Positions 37,369 to 49,182 of a stretch of 64,000 nt of DNA are shown one piece after another. The DNA comes from Aphelenchoides besseyi (lineage: Eukaryota; Nematoda; Chromadorea; Rhabditida; Aphelenchoididae): assembly GCA_024699855.1 (NCBI GenBank), contig JAMPIQ010000001.1, positions 1,798,001 through 1,862,000 of the forward strand, given 5' to 3'. The notes under the pieces were generated by a model. It ran no database searches, was not told the origin of the DNA, and saw nothing but the letters and a program-made list of their open reading frames with translations. Position 1 is the first letter of the stretch; every line of letters starts with the position of its first letter. A program made the translations under genes and the position numbers.

Positions 37369-39517
37369 ATGCCGACCGTTTGGAACAAATTCACGACCCA
37401 TTTAGGTTCGTTTCATTGCTTTTTGACTAATAAGATGCTTATTGAAAGTCATTTTTAGGATCACTCTTCGGTGACGACAAACGAGTTCCATCACTTCGTC
37501 CAAGTGCTTCGCTTTCAGTTCTGAATCAAAAGTCTTTGAAAGTTGCATTGTCCACGAGGAGTTCAGCCGACAATCTGCATAAGATCACGTTGGTTTCGCG
37601 CAGTGATCAAAATGGCGAGACGGAAACACCGAAGAAATCGTGGAAAAAGTTGTCCACATCATCAAGTCATTTCTTCAATTTTCGTCGTTCGAATCGAAAA
37701 CTATCAGAGATACAAAAAACGGACGTTAAACTCACCATGGTCTCTCCATCAACCTCCATGACCACTACAACAAGCAATACTCCTCGACGTTACACTCCGG
37801 TCGCTTCGAGTTGGTTATGAGATGACCGTTCAACTAATCAGTTTGATTTGCAGAAGCGCGTGCTTTCTCCGAACATCCAACTGCCGGATTCCCGTTGACC
37901 TTATCGTATTCATGGCATTCCAATTTGACCACTTCGTGTATTCCACCTATTCATCATCAATCAAACGGATCTGCTGGAGCGGGTATGGCATTCAACGGTG
38001 ATATCCGATACATGGACGAGACGGACGTCTCATGTCCACATCATCATCACCCACCGCCGCCATCTTTCGTTAACGGCCATCCCTCATCCACTTCTCTTGT
38101 CTATCGTCCCGCTCGATCTCGTTCAATCAGTACAACAGTACGAGAAGCTGTCAATCCCACAATTCCGACCGCTGCTCCAACATTCATGAACTCGGCTTCA
38201 ACACACGATGTTCGACATCATTTACTGCACCACACGGACGGTTTTCGAACTCCACAAAACAACACAAATTTCAAAAACAAACAGGCGGATGCTACATTCC
38301 TTGCATTAGCTAGCGAAGGTCTCGACTCGGAAGTGAGCCCCGTTCCAGCAGCGAATTTCGAGTTTCTGTTCCGTCGATTAGACAAAATCGGATCGGGTTC
38401 TTATGCAACGGTCTACAAGACTCAGAATCGGTAACTACGAACGATGGAAGGGGATGTAATCGTTTGATTTTAGTATGAATGGGAAATTGTTCGCCTTAAA
38501 AGAAATCAAACTACAGGCTCAAGAAGGTCTTCCGTTTACTGCAATTCGAGAAGTCAGTTTGCTACGTGGTTTGAAACACGCGAACATTGTTCGTTTATTC
38601 CAAATTGTTCATCAACCCCATGCATTGATACTTGTTTTTGAGTACATGGTATTCAGAAAACGTTTGTTCTATTCGAATTGAGTGTTTTTTAGAAGACCGA
38701 TTTGAGCAAATTTATGGAAAAGTACAAAAACGGATTGGACGTCTTTCGAACACGCATCTTCCTCTTTCAACTCCTTCGTGGTCTTGACTATTGTCATCAA
38801 AGGAAGATTCTGCATCGGTTGGTTTACTATGAAAATAACCCAATAACTTGAACTTACAGCGATCTCAAACCTCAAAATTTGCTCGTTTCCGATGAAGGCG
38901 AATTGAAACTCGCGGACTTCGGTTTGGCTCGAGCTAAATCGGTTCCCTCTCGTACGTTTTCCCACGACGTTGTTACGTTGTGGTATCGGTAAAACTCAAT
39001 CTTTTGTTTTTGGTTCATAATGTGTACTTTAAGACCGCCAGACGTGTTGTTAGGTTCTACGGACTACAATACCTCGTTGGATTTGTGGGGTGTTGGTTGT
39101 ATTTTCGGTGAACTGGTTACCGGAGTCGCTTTGTTTCCCGGTTTGAATACCGTAAACGATCAGCTCGATCGAATTTTCTCGATTCGTGGTGTTCCCAATA
39201 GAAATGAATGGCCATCGGTGGCCGACTTACCACGATACGCTCAGTTCGAGTTCTCCACTTACACTCAATTACCGTGGAATCAGGTTGATCTTCGTCTTTC
39301 AAATCTACCGGACAACGGAGTTCATTTACTGGATTCATTGCTTCAAGTTCGTTTTAGTCCTATTTCTTTTAATTATCTTCGTATTATTTAGTTGAACCCA
39401 AAAGATCGTATTTCGGCATCTGGTGCAATGAAACACTCGTTCTTCAACTCGTTGCCGGCTGAGGTGCATACGCTCGAACCTATGGAGCCAATTTTCAACG
39501 CATTGCGCAGAGTTTAA
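37369..39517 (+). CDS. Cyclin-dependent kinase 14 (PFTAIRE kinase)
   Basis: Eight exons (37369-37405, 37459-37809, 37854-38430, 38474-38648, 38693-38817, 38860-38988, 39034-39346, 39392-39517) give 610 residues. The kinase domain starts near residue 300: [19 protein letters not shown], then the naming helix [20 protein letters not shown], catalytic [27 protein letters not shown], and [22 protein letters not shown] instead of PSTAIRE or PCTAIRE places it with CDK14/15. The first 300 residues are low complexity (Ser/Thr-rich, a His-Pro run [10 protein letters not shown]) with SKxS-like sites that could bind 14-3-3. CDK14 pairs with membrane cyclin Y to phosphorylate LRP5/6 in Wnt signalling; this is family knowledge. 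The protein is longer at the N-terminus than the human one (469). Confidence 0.94.
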
Positions 39518-39659
39518 CCCCAAGTTGTTGGTCGACTTTAATTACGGTGATTCTTATCTTTCATGGGTTATATTTATATGCAATTGTTTGATTTGTGTTT
39601 ATTGATCTTATAAAGAAGTTTTTTGAGTTCTGTTAATGAGGCTTTTGGCGGTTTAAAGA

Positions 39660-42547
39660 TCAATGTAAACTACGTTGCCTTGACGAAGAAGTCGAGACTC
39701 TACTCGATGAGCTCCGGCGTAGTGATAAGCTCGAATATAGAGGTGTGCAACGTAACATGTCCTTCAAATAAAGCTCTTATATAGATGAGCAAAAATAAAC
39801 GTACCTTCAACTGAATGCACTCATATGATTCGACTGCTGATTGAAACTGTTCGATCCAAACGTCCTATAAGACAATTACAACGAACCCAACGGTTATTCC
39901 TTACTTTTTCGGCTTTTGTTTGTGTTTGAAGGGTATAAACCGAGAGAACTTGATAGTATCGTGTTAGGTGAATGACCACGAATGCATTTTTAAGCGGTAC
40001 TTAAGCTTTACTATTAGGAGATGTTTTGTGTACGACAACTGACTGTTTTGATGAGTGTCATCTGAATCGGCATCGCAGAAAACACACGAGTCCAATGGAA
40101 CTGGTTGCTTGTGAACAATGTAATACTCTTGACGATTAGCCATCGGTCCACTCTTCTAAATCTTTCGTTATACGAACAAATCTTCTAAATAATTAAAAAA
40201 GACGTACGACTTTCGACTTTTGAGTTGATTTCTTAATCTTTGTCACGAGAAACATATCGTTGAACAGGAAAGCATAGCAATCAGTCACACGTCCATTTTC
40301 CACGTAATCTAACGGTCCCTCGTGAACCAGTTTTCTGCGTGGATGTGCTAAACAACTATTGTTACAATGAATTCGTGATTCAATATACCCAAAAGATTTT
40401 CACAGAATTGGCGAGATAAAGCACCTTTCAAGAACTAAATATTCCAACTGGAATTGTGATATAAATAAACGTTCATACGTCTGGAATGAATGTTTTCGGT
40501 TCTAATTCCATAATTGGAGGCCAGACGACAAGCGACTGAAGCTGTTGCAGCCGTTCAAAGTTATGAAGCCATTGAACCGAATCATCAATCGAGCCTACAA
40601 GCGATTTTAACTATCCGAAGAAACTGCATGAACATACGTAAACTCTCATTCATTGTGTCTAGTACTTTTTCAATTCGAGATTTTTCCTCAAAATCAACTG
40701 TATACTTCAGAATTTCTTTTATCAAAATGGGCAGTCGAGTGATACGTTGAAGGGGAGAAATCTAGAAGATCTTTTGATTTTAATTCTTTTGCAACTCACC
40801 AGTAGGTCTTCTAACATCAACCGACCACTACGTGGATCAGCCAAACAGACACGTTCAAATTCCAAGAATCTCTCTTCTCGTTGTCTGATTGTACCTGAAA
40901 ATTGCTTCTATAACATCGAAGAAGAATAATAGTATCATAACTAGGTACTCGATTGTTGCTTTGTAATTGATACAATATGCTTGATAAGCAGAAATCGTCG
41001 AAGGTCCTTTTGAGAACTGAAATGCGATTGTTTAGTGTCGTTCGCTCAACGATAATTACTCTTTCGAATAACTGTACAACGAGATCTGTGGTCTCATATC
41101 GCGTCTCGAGTGTTTTATCTCTGACCAAATTGAGAAAAGATTGGCAAAAACGTCTGCTTATCTGAAAAATTAATTGCTCTGATAACGTAATCGTAATTCG
41201 AACGAACTCGACATAACTGTTCGAGATTGCCAAATAAAAGAGCTGGCTCCACACTCAACAAACAACCTTCGACTTGACATCGCTTCAATGGTTCTTTGTA
41301 CACTTCGCTAAAATTTAAGTCATATTCAGAAGTCCATAAATATTCTCACGTCAACACAAGTAATTGCTTTTGAAGAAAAACTAATTCGCTGTGGAACAAC
41401 TCCCAAACAGCCTAAAATTTGAATGTGAAGTTACAACGTGAATAGACATCAAACGAACTTGTAATCGTTTACGATCCATTTCGTCCAACGTTTCAGCACC
41501 AGGAAACATTTCTTCCCATTGAATTGGCTAAAAATAAACTCTCCAGTTAATTCGCAAATCATAAACTTCTTACCAATAACTGAGCTAAATACTCGTCTTC
41601 ACTCGATGGGTCGGAAGTTGCATCCAAGGCGGTTTGTACGTGTTTGATTATCTCCCGGCTCTTTGCTCTATGGCTCCATTCGTACAATCGGCGCAGAATC
41701 CACGGTGATCTCGTTTTCGGTATTTCATTTCCCTCGGCATAGAATGCTTGAGTTGCCATTGTTGCTCGCTGCAAATCGGCCAAAAGGCCGTTTCCGGAAC
41801 TGATGGCACGATTGAACAGATATGATTCCGAGTTAGTTGAGAGTTGAATATGCGGTACGATGATCACATTATCTCCACCACACTGTCCATTTTGACGTTC
41901 ACTAAAAACATTCGTTTAATCTCCTTTCCCCCAAAACTCGCTGTTCAACACTTTGATGTGTGTCCTGTTAATTGCCTTTGCGAAATTGCTATTCACTAAT
42001 TTGGGCCAACGAAAATTTTGTGATTCATAGATCAAACAATTCAACTTCTACAAAACTTACGCTTCTTGTGGTTGATCCTGAAAAAGCAGGAATTGAACCG
42101 AGACTATAAAGTAATCCAGCACTCACATTCTCGGGGATTATCGCATCGCGGCGTAATAATTGTTCTCGATTTGGACCAACGGTTTGGATTTCCGTTTCTT
42201 CAGACTACAAACGGAGATTCAGTAATTGAAAGATTGTTCGCTAATACCTGTTTTATTAGTGCGTTGCCACGTAGATGATGAAAAAGATGCAGTTGAGACG
42301 AATCGGCCATTTTGCCGGTTTTGGCGGCGAAACGTCGATTTCCAAAGAGGGCACGAGCGAATCGAGAACGTCGACGAAGTTCGGAGGTTGGTGCGGTATT
42401 CGAGCGTTTCAGAAAGATTGGCAGTTGAGGTTCGTTAACACCGTCAACACTCGATTGCGGCGATTCGGTCTCGGCCAAGTTCTCGTGCAACGAATCGGAG
42501 CGTGGTGGGAGTCGATGACGAGAAGTCGATGGCGCTAAACTTTTCAT
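39660..42547 (-). CDS. DH-PH domain Rho guanine nucleotide exchange factor (PLEKHG-like)
   Basis: Seventeen exons (complement of 39660-39761, 39805-39864, 39905-39999, 40044-40155, 40208-40347, 40389-40434, 40479-40594, 40638-40761, 40800-40894, 40942-41161, 41208-41307, 41350-41411, 41459-41527, 41574-41901, 42061-42077, 42127-42204, 42248-42547) join in one frame to 687 residues. The DH domain begins AVWELFHSELVFLQKQL; its conserved blocks are LLFGNLEQLCR, FLEFERVCLADPRSGRLMLE and ISPLQRITRLPILIKEIL. The PH domain follows with KLVHEGPLDYVENGR, CYAFLFNDMFLVTK and AFVVIHLTRYYQVLSVYTLQ. Such proteins load GTP on Rho-family G proteins. The N-terminal 250 residues are unknown and probably regulatory; the C-terminus is Ser/Arg-rich. 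Exon 42061-42077 is 17 nt. The subfamily is my best guess. Confidence 0.87.
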
Positions 42548-43519
42548 CGTTGCTGATGGAATACGAGCGAATTTGCTTTGATTTGAACGTAAACAACGAA
42601 GTAGGTGAGGAAATTTCAGCAAACGAACTGAACAGAAGCCCGTTATGGAAATGAAGGCGGAGCTAACGGGCGAGTTGGAAAAACGAATAAAAGAATTGAA
42701 GAGAAATAGTCGAACGTCAAACGGCTCTGATCCTCAACGGATACTCTCGACTCATCCTGCTTATCTTTGATTCCACACATCTGTCAGTTGGTTCATAAGA
42801 AATTTTATGCCAAACAACAGCGCAAATTTTTTATTCTTTTTCCCTTTCGACTCGTAGTGTTCAGGAAAACATTTCACTCTTGAAGACTTGACGTTATGAT
42901 TCCATTTTTCCGTTATAACTTACGCATCCACACCGAGAGTATTTTGTTCGAGTAATACCGTATGTAGATTTACTTCAATAAAATCGTATAAACAGCTACA
43001 GTGTTAAAGCACAGAAACCCCACCACTTGTAGTGGAAAAACATCAGCGGTCAATCGGAAATCATAGGAAGCGTAAATTGGATAACAGAAAAGGTCGCTAA
43101 CATATTCGGAATTCACAGTGTCGTGCGTTTTATAAGCCAATGAGTCTGTTGCAACAACAAATTGAAACGGCGGGTGGAGACAAAGCGAGACAGTCCAATG
43201 GTCGTTAATTGCATGCGAAGTTCGTGGTTGAACGCGTTGTATTTGTGGCTTCTTTACGCCTTGGACCAACTTGGCCACCGGGATTCAGCAGCTGAATGTT
43301 ACCGAACATGAAAAAAGTGCGGTGTCGTCTTCTCCAACTTTTTTCAGTTTTATCTCACTTCCTCGTTATGTCTAAAATGCGCATGTCCCTCTTTTTTACT
43401 CTGTCGCAAAAATTCGTCCTCATGCCACCGCTTAATTGGGCATCCCAAAGTGTGGAATTCGCTCTGACATGTTTCAGCAAAAACGCGTGATTTTCTGGGC
43501 ATTCATACACACGTCTGCG
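42548..43519. other. Intergenic region, no supported gene
   Basis: Upstream of the RhoGEF. A 102-codon frame on the minus strand at 42970-43278 starts with GTG and shows no domain or splice context, so it is not annotated. Confidence 0.4.
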
Positions 43520-44100
43520 ATGTCCCTCAACGACGTCGATATGACAGTCGATCGCCAGAAATCAAAACTCGAATTCAGGGCGAAGACTTTTGATGAAAAA
43601 CGATCTGTCAAGATTCACTCGGATTTCATTGGCGAAAAGATTTCGCGGAAAAAACTCAAATTGGCTATTAGATTAAACAAACGTCTGAACGAAGTTGACA
43701 TTAAACGCCTTCCAACACTCTCGAACGAGTTCACACACGCGTGCCACCAAAAGGAGACCGTAGGAATCGAAATGAGAAACAGAATTTGGCACGACAACTA
43801 TTTCGCATTGGAAGGTGAATTTTATCACGCAATGACCGAGAAGGGAAAGTGACGACGAGAAGCCGAAAACCGATCCGTCAAAGCACTATGTCGGTGTAAT
43901 TATGCCTACAACAAGTCGAACGGCGTCTTCTTTCAGGCCCCAACTCACTTCGACACCCGCATCTTCAGCTCTTCGCTCTCCTCGACGTATGGAAATCCGA
44001 GCAAGTTGGCGATAAATGGACAGCAAAACCACGTTCGTCCTTTTTGCAAGAATTAAAGATCAGAATCAAAACGATTGAAATTAAAACTCCGGACAAATAG
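43520..44100 (+). pseudogene. Two-exon gene with a frameshift, family unknown
   Basis: The frame from ATG 43520 encodes a charged protein (start MSLNDVDMTVDRQKSK, later RIWHDNYFALEGEFYHAMTE) and hits TGA at 43850-43852. One base out of phase, the reading continues as SDDEKPKTDPSKHYVG to a good GTGTAA donor at 43894. An intron to a TTTCAG acceptor at 43936 then leads to RHPHLQLFALLDVWKSEQVG and a stop at 44098-44100. The two exons (43520-43893 and 43937-44100) total 538 nt, one base off a whole number of codons. Either the gene is broken or one base is wrong in the assembly near GGGAAAGTG. I do not recognise the family. Confidence 0.45.
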
Positions 44101-44792
44101 AAAACAAACAAAAGTACCAACGATTTTCAACAGAAAATGAAAGGTTTAAGTTGACATTAGCTGTTGAAACAGATACTCGTTTGACAGCTTGTACGCAACA
44201 TTACGTTCCATATAGTAGTATGTTTGTGTTTTTTCAAAGTAATCTAGGTCACGTGGTCTCAAGCAACTCCGTATTTCAAACAAAAGTTCATTGTGACCAA
44301 ACAGTCGACCAACTTTAAATACGATCTGCTTCACGAATACTACAAACATTTACGGAACTTGGAAGACGAACTGCATGCCGAAGAACAGATTCTCGATTTT
44401 GAAGCCCGACCTCGTCAACGCAAAGAGGGAACGAAACGTCAGATCCTCAAATCTGCTGCCAATTTCCAACAGACTTTAGTTGTTTTTGTTTGCTAGAATA
44501 AATTGTTTGTTATTCTATTGATTGAGATGTTTGCTTGACTAAAAAAAGGGCTTCACAGAGGAATCTGCGAGTGTTTGTTGACAATGCGTATTAAGAAAAT
44601 CGTTTAAATTGCTTTACATCATGGACTCGATGATCGATACAAACAGTTTGCATTCGCGGTGTTAGTTGCTTTTGTCACACTTTGTTTTGAAAGATTGTTG
44701 ACACGTTTTATTGTACACAAACACTGTAACACAACAGCGAATCAGATTTAAGTTCGAAGGATAAACAAAAGCTTTAAGGGAATTTCAATGCG
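44101..44792. other. Unassigned region with two opposing coding-like frames
   Basis: A plus-strand frame at 44293-44496 (YKHLRNLEDELHAEEQILDF) and a minus-strand frame at 44146-44349 (ending KLSNEYLFQQLMST) both look coding but overlap. Neither can be tied to further exons, so I leave them uncalled. Confidence 0.3.
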
Positions 44793-46003
44793 TTAAAGCA
44801 GTCGTTTCATGAAGTCTGGAGCTTGAAAATCATGAGGTCGATGGAACCACGCCATATCAAACAGGCTCTCCGGTTTCCTAAACAATTTCTGTGAGACATT
44901 TAGAACTTAAGTACTTACCGTAAGGCAAAACGAGTTGTTGTGAATACAATTTGCTTTTCTGAGTTCTCGGAATGATGTTTTTTTGAGTGGATGGTTAAGC
45001 AATTGCCGTCAAACACAAAAAAAGATTTCAAATAGCGTAATTCGGCTAAACCTAATAATTCAGATGTAGGCAACTTGAAGCCTTTGAATTGACCGGTGTT
45101 AAAATCCAAAATTCGGAGACTTCGGCGTTTGATGTTATACACAATGATCGTATCTACTTGTCTCGATTTACAGCATGCGTTCAACGAAACATCTTTCTAA
45201 ACAAATAAGTTAATTTTGTTAATCGTTATAATTAGCGTACCAAAGCCCCGTTTATCTTGATTTCACGTGCAGGTACTTCTACAACCTCAAAAGTCGACAG
45301 CCACGGAAGATGCAGAGCCAAGTCATAACATTGTATATTTCTTTTTTTATTGTAAATGACTTAGAGCTTGTAGTTTTTGTAGAATATGCGAGTATAGCAT
45401 GCTTCTGCTAAGGAAAAATTGAGCAATCGAAATGATTTTAAGTCCTTGGTTTTCATGTTGAACCAGAAGAATCGATCGTTTTCCTCCGCTGATCTAGCCC
45501 CAAAAAGAAGCCAACCGGACTCTACACCAATTGAGAAGGTCAAAGCAACTGGTTCGTACACATTTCTCAAACCCAATGATTGGAATTCGTACGTTTGCTT
45601 TTCAAGATTGATTTTGAGCGTGAATTCATCGCAAATTGGGGATCTTTTGAATCTAAACAATTGGACGAGAGTAAAGTCGTCGATAAAACATGGACACAGG
45701 AAATAAATACGAAGATCGGGCAGAGAATTCTTAGTCGGTTGAAGAGTACTGAAAAACAGTTGTTATTGAATTAGATGCTAATGCTTACATTTTTGTTTCG
45801 GTTCGGGTGTCAAAAACAAGCATTTCTGTCTTTCCTTCCACAGGACATAAATAAATATATCGACCAGATGGACTATACATAGGAAGACTGTGATCACATT
45901 CCTTCACTTGAAAGTTTGCACATTGTAATTCGGATACGACAACAGCTGACATTTGGACGTAAGACAAGTCGAAAAATGAACGCGCACAACAACGAAGAGT
46001 AAA
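44793..46003 (-). pseudogene. Propeller-like repeat protein with an in-frame stop
   Basis: Four exons (complement of 44793-44877, 44919-45196, 45241-45748, 45789-46003) with good splice sites total 1086 nt and keep one frame of 362 codons, except for a TAA at 45361-45363. The reading resumes directly after it as VIYNKKRNIQCYDLAL. The encoded chain has repeats of a beta-sheet kind, for example GRYIYLCPVEGKTEMLVFDT, IIVYNIKRRSLRILDFNTG and DRFFWFNMKTKDLKSFRL, recalling WD40 or Kelch blades without their signature residues. The first exon (acceptor at 46004) lacks a clear start codon, so the 5' end lies upstream and is not found. The single stop could be a recent nonsense mutation, a polymorphism or a sequence error. 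No named family recognised. Confidence 0.6.
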
Positions 46004-47224
46004 CTAGAAGAATAACTGGTTCTCTCTGCTTTTGGATGAGCAGAGTTGCTCGAGTGAGATTATGGGAATGCCTTCGAGCTCTTATGGACACGACTGCGAC
46101 GTTATTGTCGAAGAGATCTTAAGTCAGTGTTGATTGTTACGACGCTCAGTATTGGCCATTGTCGGCGAAATCGATCGCTGCTAAAGCGATCGAAGTCGCG
46201 GAGATAAAAACCGGCTCGCGGAACGGAAAAGGGCTCAGTTCCCCGTTTCATTGCCTAGCCGGTGGTCTCACGCGAGATCCTCAGCTCGAGGCCAACTGAA
46301 CACCCACAGTGTTTAACTAGTTTAATTGTACGAATAAAATCACTATTCCCTAAAGAGCTCGTACACCATCATGCGGAAGTTTCGGCTCACAAGGAAAGGT
46401 TACTATCGAATCAACAGATAAGTTGGTTTCGTAATGAACTCAAAATCAATTGCATTTATTCTCACGATTTTCGTATGATTACAAATTGATTCAAACGCAA
46501 TTCGTTGCAATGAGTTAGTTTTACAGCCTATTGATAAACTACGGACACGTTCGCGTACAAATTCATTGGTGTTCGTGGATAGTTCTATCAGCTTCTACGT
46601 GAAACGGTCGACGAGTTTGAAAAGCGGATTATCGTCGAGAGTAACACATCTCAAAAGCGAAAAGTAATTAAAACAAACCGAACTCATGACTGAACTCTTT
46701 AATTGCGTCGAGTGAATTCATTTAACGTTTATAAAGGAAACATGACAGAACGTTGAAACCGATTGTATTTGCAATTTCTGGTCGCTACTGGACGAATGTT
46801 TCATGTGTCACAGTGACAATCAAACACGTTCGATTTTCCACTTTTTCGTCAAATTTTCTCTTCGCTGGCAAAATCGTCGGCCCTGATTCTCTCGGGTTAA
46901 TTACGCGATTTGGTGCAATGGTGAGTTAATACAGTGATGAACTAATCGAACCATTCCATAAAACCTCTTCAATTTCTGCACCCATTGACTACGAGTCATT
47001 TGCCAACGAGTTTAATTCCGAGTTGAAGAATAACGTACATCATTCGATCTTACTTTTTCCACAAAACGATGTTTTGCTAGTTGAAGTCATCAGTTGTCCC
47101 TCCCTAAAAAATATCGAGTAGCGTCTGTTTGTTTGTGTCCTGAGACCGACCGATTTTTTACACGGTTATTTTCGAATAAACGACTTAAAGTTATGTTAAT
47201 GGGGATTTGTATGGTGATTGAAGA
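46004..47224. other. Unassigned region
   Basis: No supported gene. Should contain the missing 5' exon or exons of the propeller-like gene. A short inverted repeat CGATCGC/GCGATCG with a 7-base loop lies near 46171-46191. Confidence 0.35.
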
Positions 47225-47504
47225 GATCAAGATTCATTTTGTTGTCCGCAAGGTGTGAACAGAAGAGTCGTCGAGTGTTTTTTGTATCAACGTAAGTCGT
47301 TTAACATTGAGTTTTGTGGTTATATCTTTGCCTGTCATATCATCGTAATAATCTTGATGTTCTTTTTCAGATCGCATTATTCGTATTCTGCTACAAGGAT
47401 CGAGCGAATTGGTGAGTTGTACACACGTTTGGTTTCTCATTTGCGAAGGGATATTTCAGGTGGATCGTGCCGTCAAGTGGTCGATTTGCGATTTTGTGGG
47501 ATAG
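47225..47504 (+). pseudogene. Short spliced coding fragment, unknown
   Basis: Three pieces (about 47225-47291, 47371-47411, 47460-47504) have standard splice sites (CGTAAGT donor, TTTTTCAG acceptor, GGTGAGT donor, ATTTCAG acceptor) and keep one frame: NRRVVECFLYQ, then RIIRILLQGSSELVDRAVKW, ending SICDFVG stop. No start codon was found. It may be the end of a gene interrupted by the Helitron just downstream. The phase agreement is the only evidence. Confidence 0.35.
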
Positions 47505-47850
47505 CCTACGGTTTTAACTTCATTATCCCTAATCATCCCTATTGTTTGTTGTATTGTCCTTTTTCAATAATATAATAGCGTTTATTGTTTCACGTGGTTC
47601 GGTTTGCCGGACGTAATACGAATCGGAAAACAGATTTTGTCAGTAGCACGGCAACGTCTTAAAGAAGCTAAAAACACTTTATCCTGGCAAAGCAGAGTGT
47701 AAAACCCCAAGCCAATACGAAGAACAGATCATTGGCGCCGGTTCTGTTGATTTTAAAAGCTACAATAAATACCTTGATATCTCAAAAAAACTTTAAACCC
47801 AGAAAGACAAGTCAATTGAAAGAACAATCTAAATTATCGAAACGAACAAA

Positions 47851-49182
47851 ATGCCGAAACGTAAAATTGAGTTGACCGATGAGGAGAAGAAGGAACGTGA
47901 AGAAGAGCGTAAACGTAAGAATCATGAACGAATGCGTAAGATTCGTTTGGAACAGAAAGCAGCAAAAGCAACAGAAATGAAAACACGATCAAAAATCGAA
48001 ATTGAAAACACACAAGCATTACAAGCACAAAGTCAATTGGTTGAGAAAACAAACCAAATGACAAACTTAACGAAAAACTCACAAGCATCAGACACACAAA
48101 TTCAAATCGTTGAAACTGCTCAAGAAACACAATCGATTGCTTCTCCAGACATTTCACAACAAATGTCGTTCGTCGCTATCGACACTCAAGAACCGGTGCT
48201 CACTATCGAACAAGTTTTGGGCGACAAATTCAGCACTCATTGTCAACCGAATGAACTCTGTGAAGCTGCTCGCAACGAATGTCAAATGTCCAGATTGCAA
48301 CTACCGAACATGGAGAACGTTAGTAAGTGGATCGATTTCGAATCAATTGTGTTTGGTTTCTTGATTTTGATTGCGAACACTTCGTTGAAAGTTGGTTTAA
48401 TGTCGATGTCATTTTGGACCGACTACTACCGTTCTGCTGAATCGAATCCGTCGAAGTGTTTTATCATCAAACCACCGATCGCTCCAAACGAAGACGCTTA
48501 TTTGTTGATCCCAATTCAAAACAGTGGACACTACGTTTTGGCGGTAATGGAAAAGAAGGCATTCAGCAATCATTGTGTTCTGCATTATTGCGATTCGTTT
48601 CATAAACCCGTTTCTCAAAGTGTCTACAGGTTAATCAATTCGATTTACAGTCAATGTTTCGCTCATTGGACGGGGTTGAATCCAAATGCAAACATGTTCT
48701 TGAACGACATTGGATACCAAAGTGATTTCCAAAATGATACCTGCAATTGTGGTGCTCACGTTGTTTCTAATGCCATAAACTTCTTCGAGAACAAACATCA
48801 GCATTCAAACGGCGTTTTTCTAACAAAATTAAACGAAAGTAGACTCGACAAACGTTTGGACCTTTTTGACACATTGGAGGCTTCGTTTTCGTCAATTCGT
48901 AATAACAATAAAAATGCCAATGCTGAACCAATGGATCAATCGGAACTAGTTGTATTGGAAGACGAAAAACGAGCAAAGCGATTGCAACAAAAACGTGGCA
49001 ACATCACTAAGAAGCGGACCGATGAATCTCATAAACAAAAAGCTGATCGGTTAACCAAGGACAAAGAACAACATCAAAACTCACAAGCTTCTGAATCAGA
49101 CCAACAGAAAGCTGATCGATTAAGTAAAGATGCAGCGCAACATCAAATTTCACGAATTGCAACACAAAAAAAATTCAACTGA
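47851..49182 (+). CDS. Helitron N-terminal region with C48/Ulp1-like cysteine peptidase
   Basis: An uninterrupted 443-codon frame starting at ATG 47851. The first 45 residues are highly charged (LTDEEKKEREEERKRKNHER). Residues about 150-320 look like an Ulp1/SENP (C48) protease: the His in SGHYVLAV, the Asp in LHYCDSFHK, and the Gln and catalytic Cys in FQNDTCNCGAHVVSNAINFF. All catalytic positions are kept. The C-terminal part has imperfect repeats (HKQKADRLTKDKEQHQNSQ, QQKADRLSKDAAQHQ) like those at Helitron protein N-termini. The frame ends after an A8 run, and continuing one base out of phase leads directly into the Rep region, so this was probably the N-terminus of one large Helitron protein. 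Ulp1-type domains in Helitrons of some lineages are known; the role is unknown. Confidence 0.8.
   Translation: MPKRKIELTDEEKKEREEERKRKNHERMRKIRLEQKAAKATEMKTRSKIEIENTQALQAQSQLVEKTNQMTNLTKNSQASDTQIQIVETAQETQSIASPDISQQMSFVAIDTQEPVLTIEQVLGDKFSTHCQPNELCEAARNECQMSRLQLPNMENVSKWIDFESIVFGFLILIANTSLKVGLMSMSFWTDYYRSAESNPSKCFIIKPPIAPNEDAYLLIPIQNSGHYVLAVMEKKAFSNHCVLHYCDSFHKPVSQSVYRLINSIYSQCFAHWTGLNPNANMFLNDIGYQSDFQNDTCNCGAHVVSNAINFFENKHQHSNGVFLTKLNESRLDKRLDLFDTLEASFSSIRNNNKNANAEPMDQSELVVLEDEKRAKRLQQKRGNITKKRTDESHKQKADRLTKDKEQHQNSQASESDQQKADRLSKDAAQHQISRIATQKKFN

Noticed and set aside
42970..43278. 102-codon frame on the minus strand
   Set aside because: Begins with GTG, no ATG, no recognisable domain, no neighbouring exons.
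44146..44496. Opposing coding-like frames
   Set aside because: They overlap on opposite strands; neither can be linked to a start, a splice partner or a family, so I could not decide between them.
46171..46191. CGATCGC/GCGATCG short palindrome
   Set aside because: Too short and isolated to assign a role.
46890..46925. GGTTAATTAC-like stretch, considered as a spliced-leader RNA gene
   Set aside because: Only partial similarity to SL1, no adjacent donor plus Sm site in the right order.
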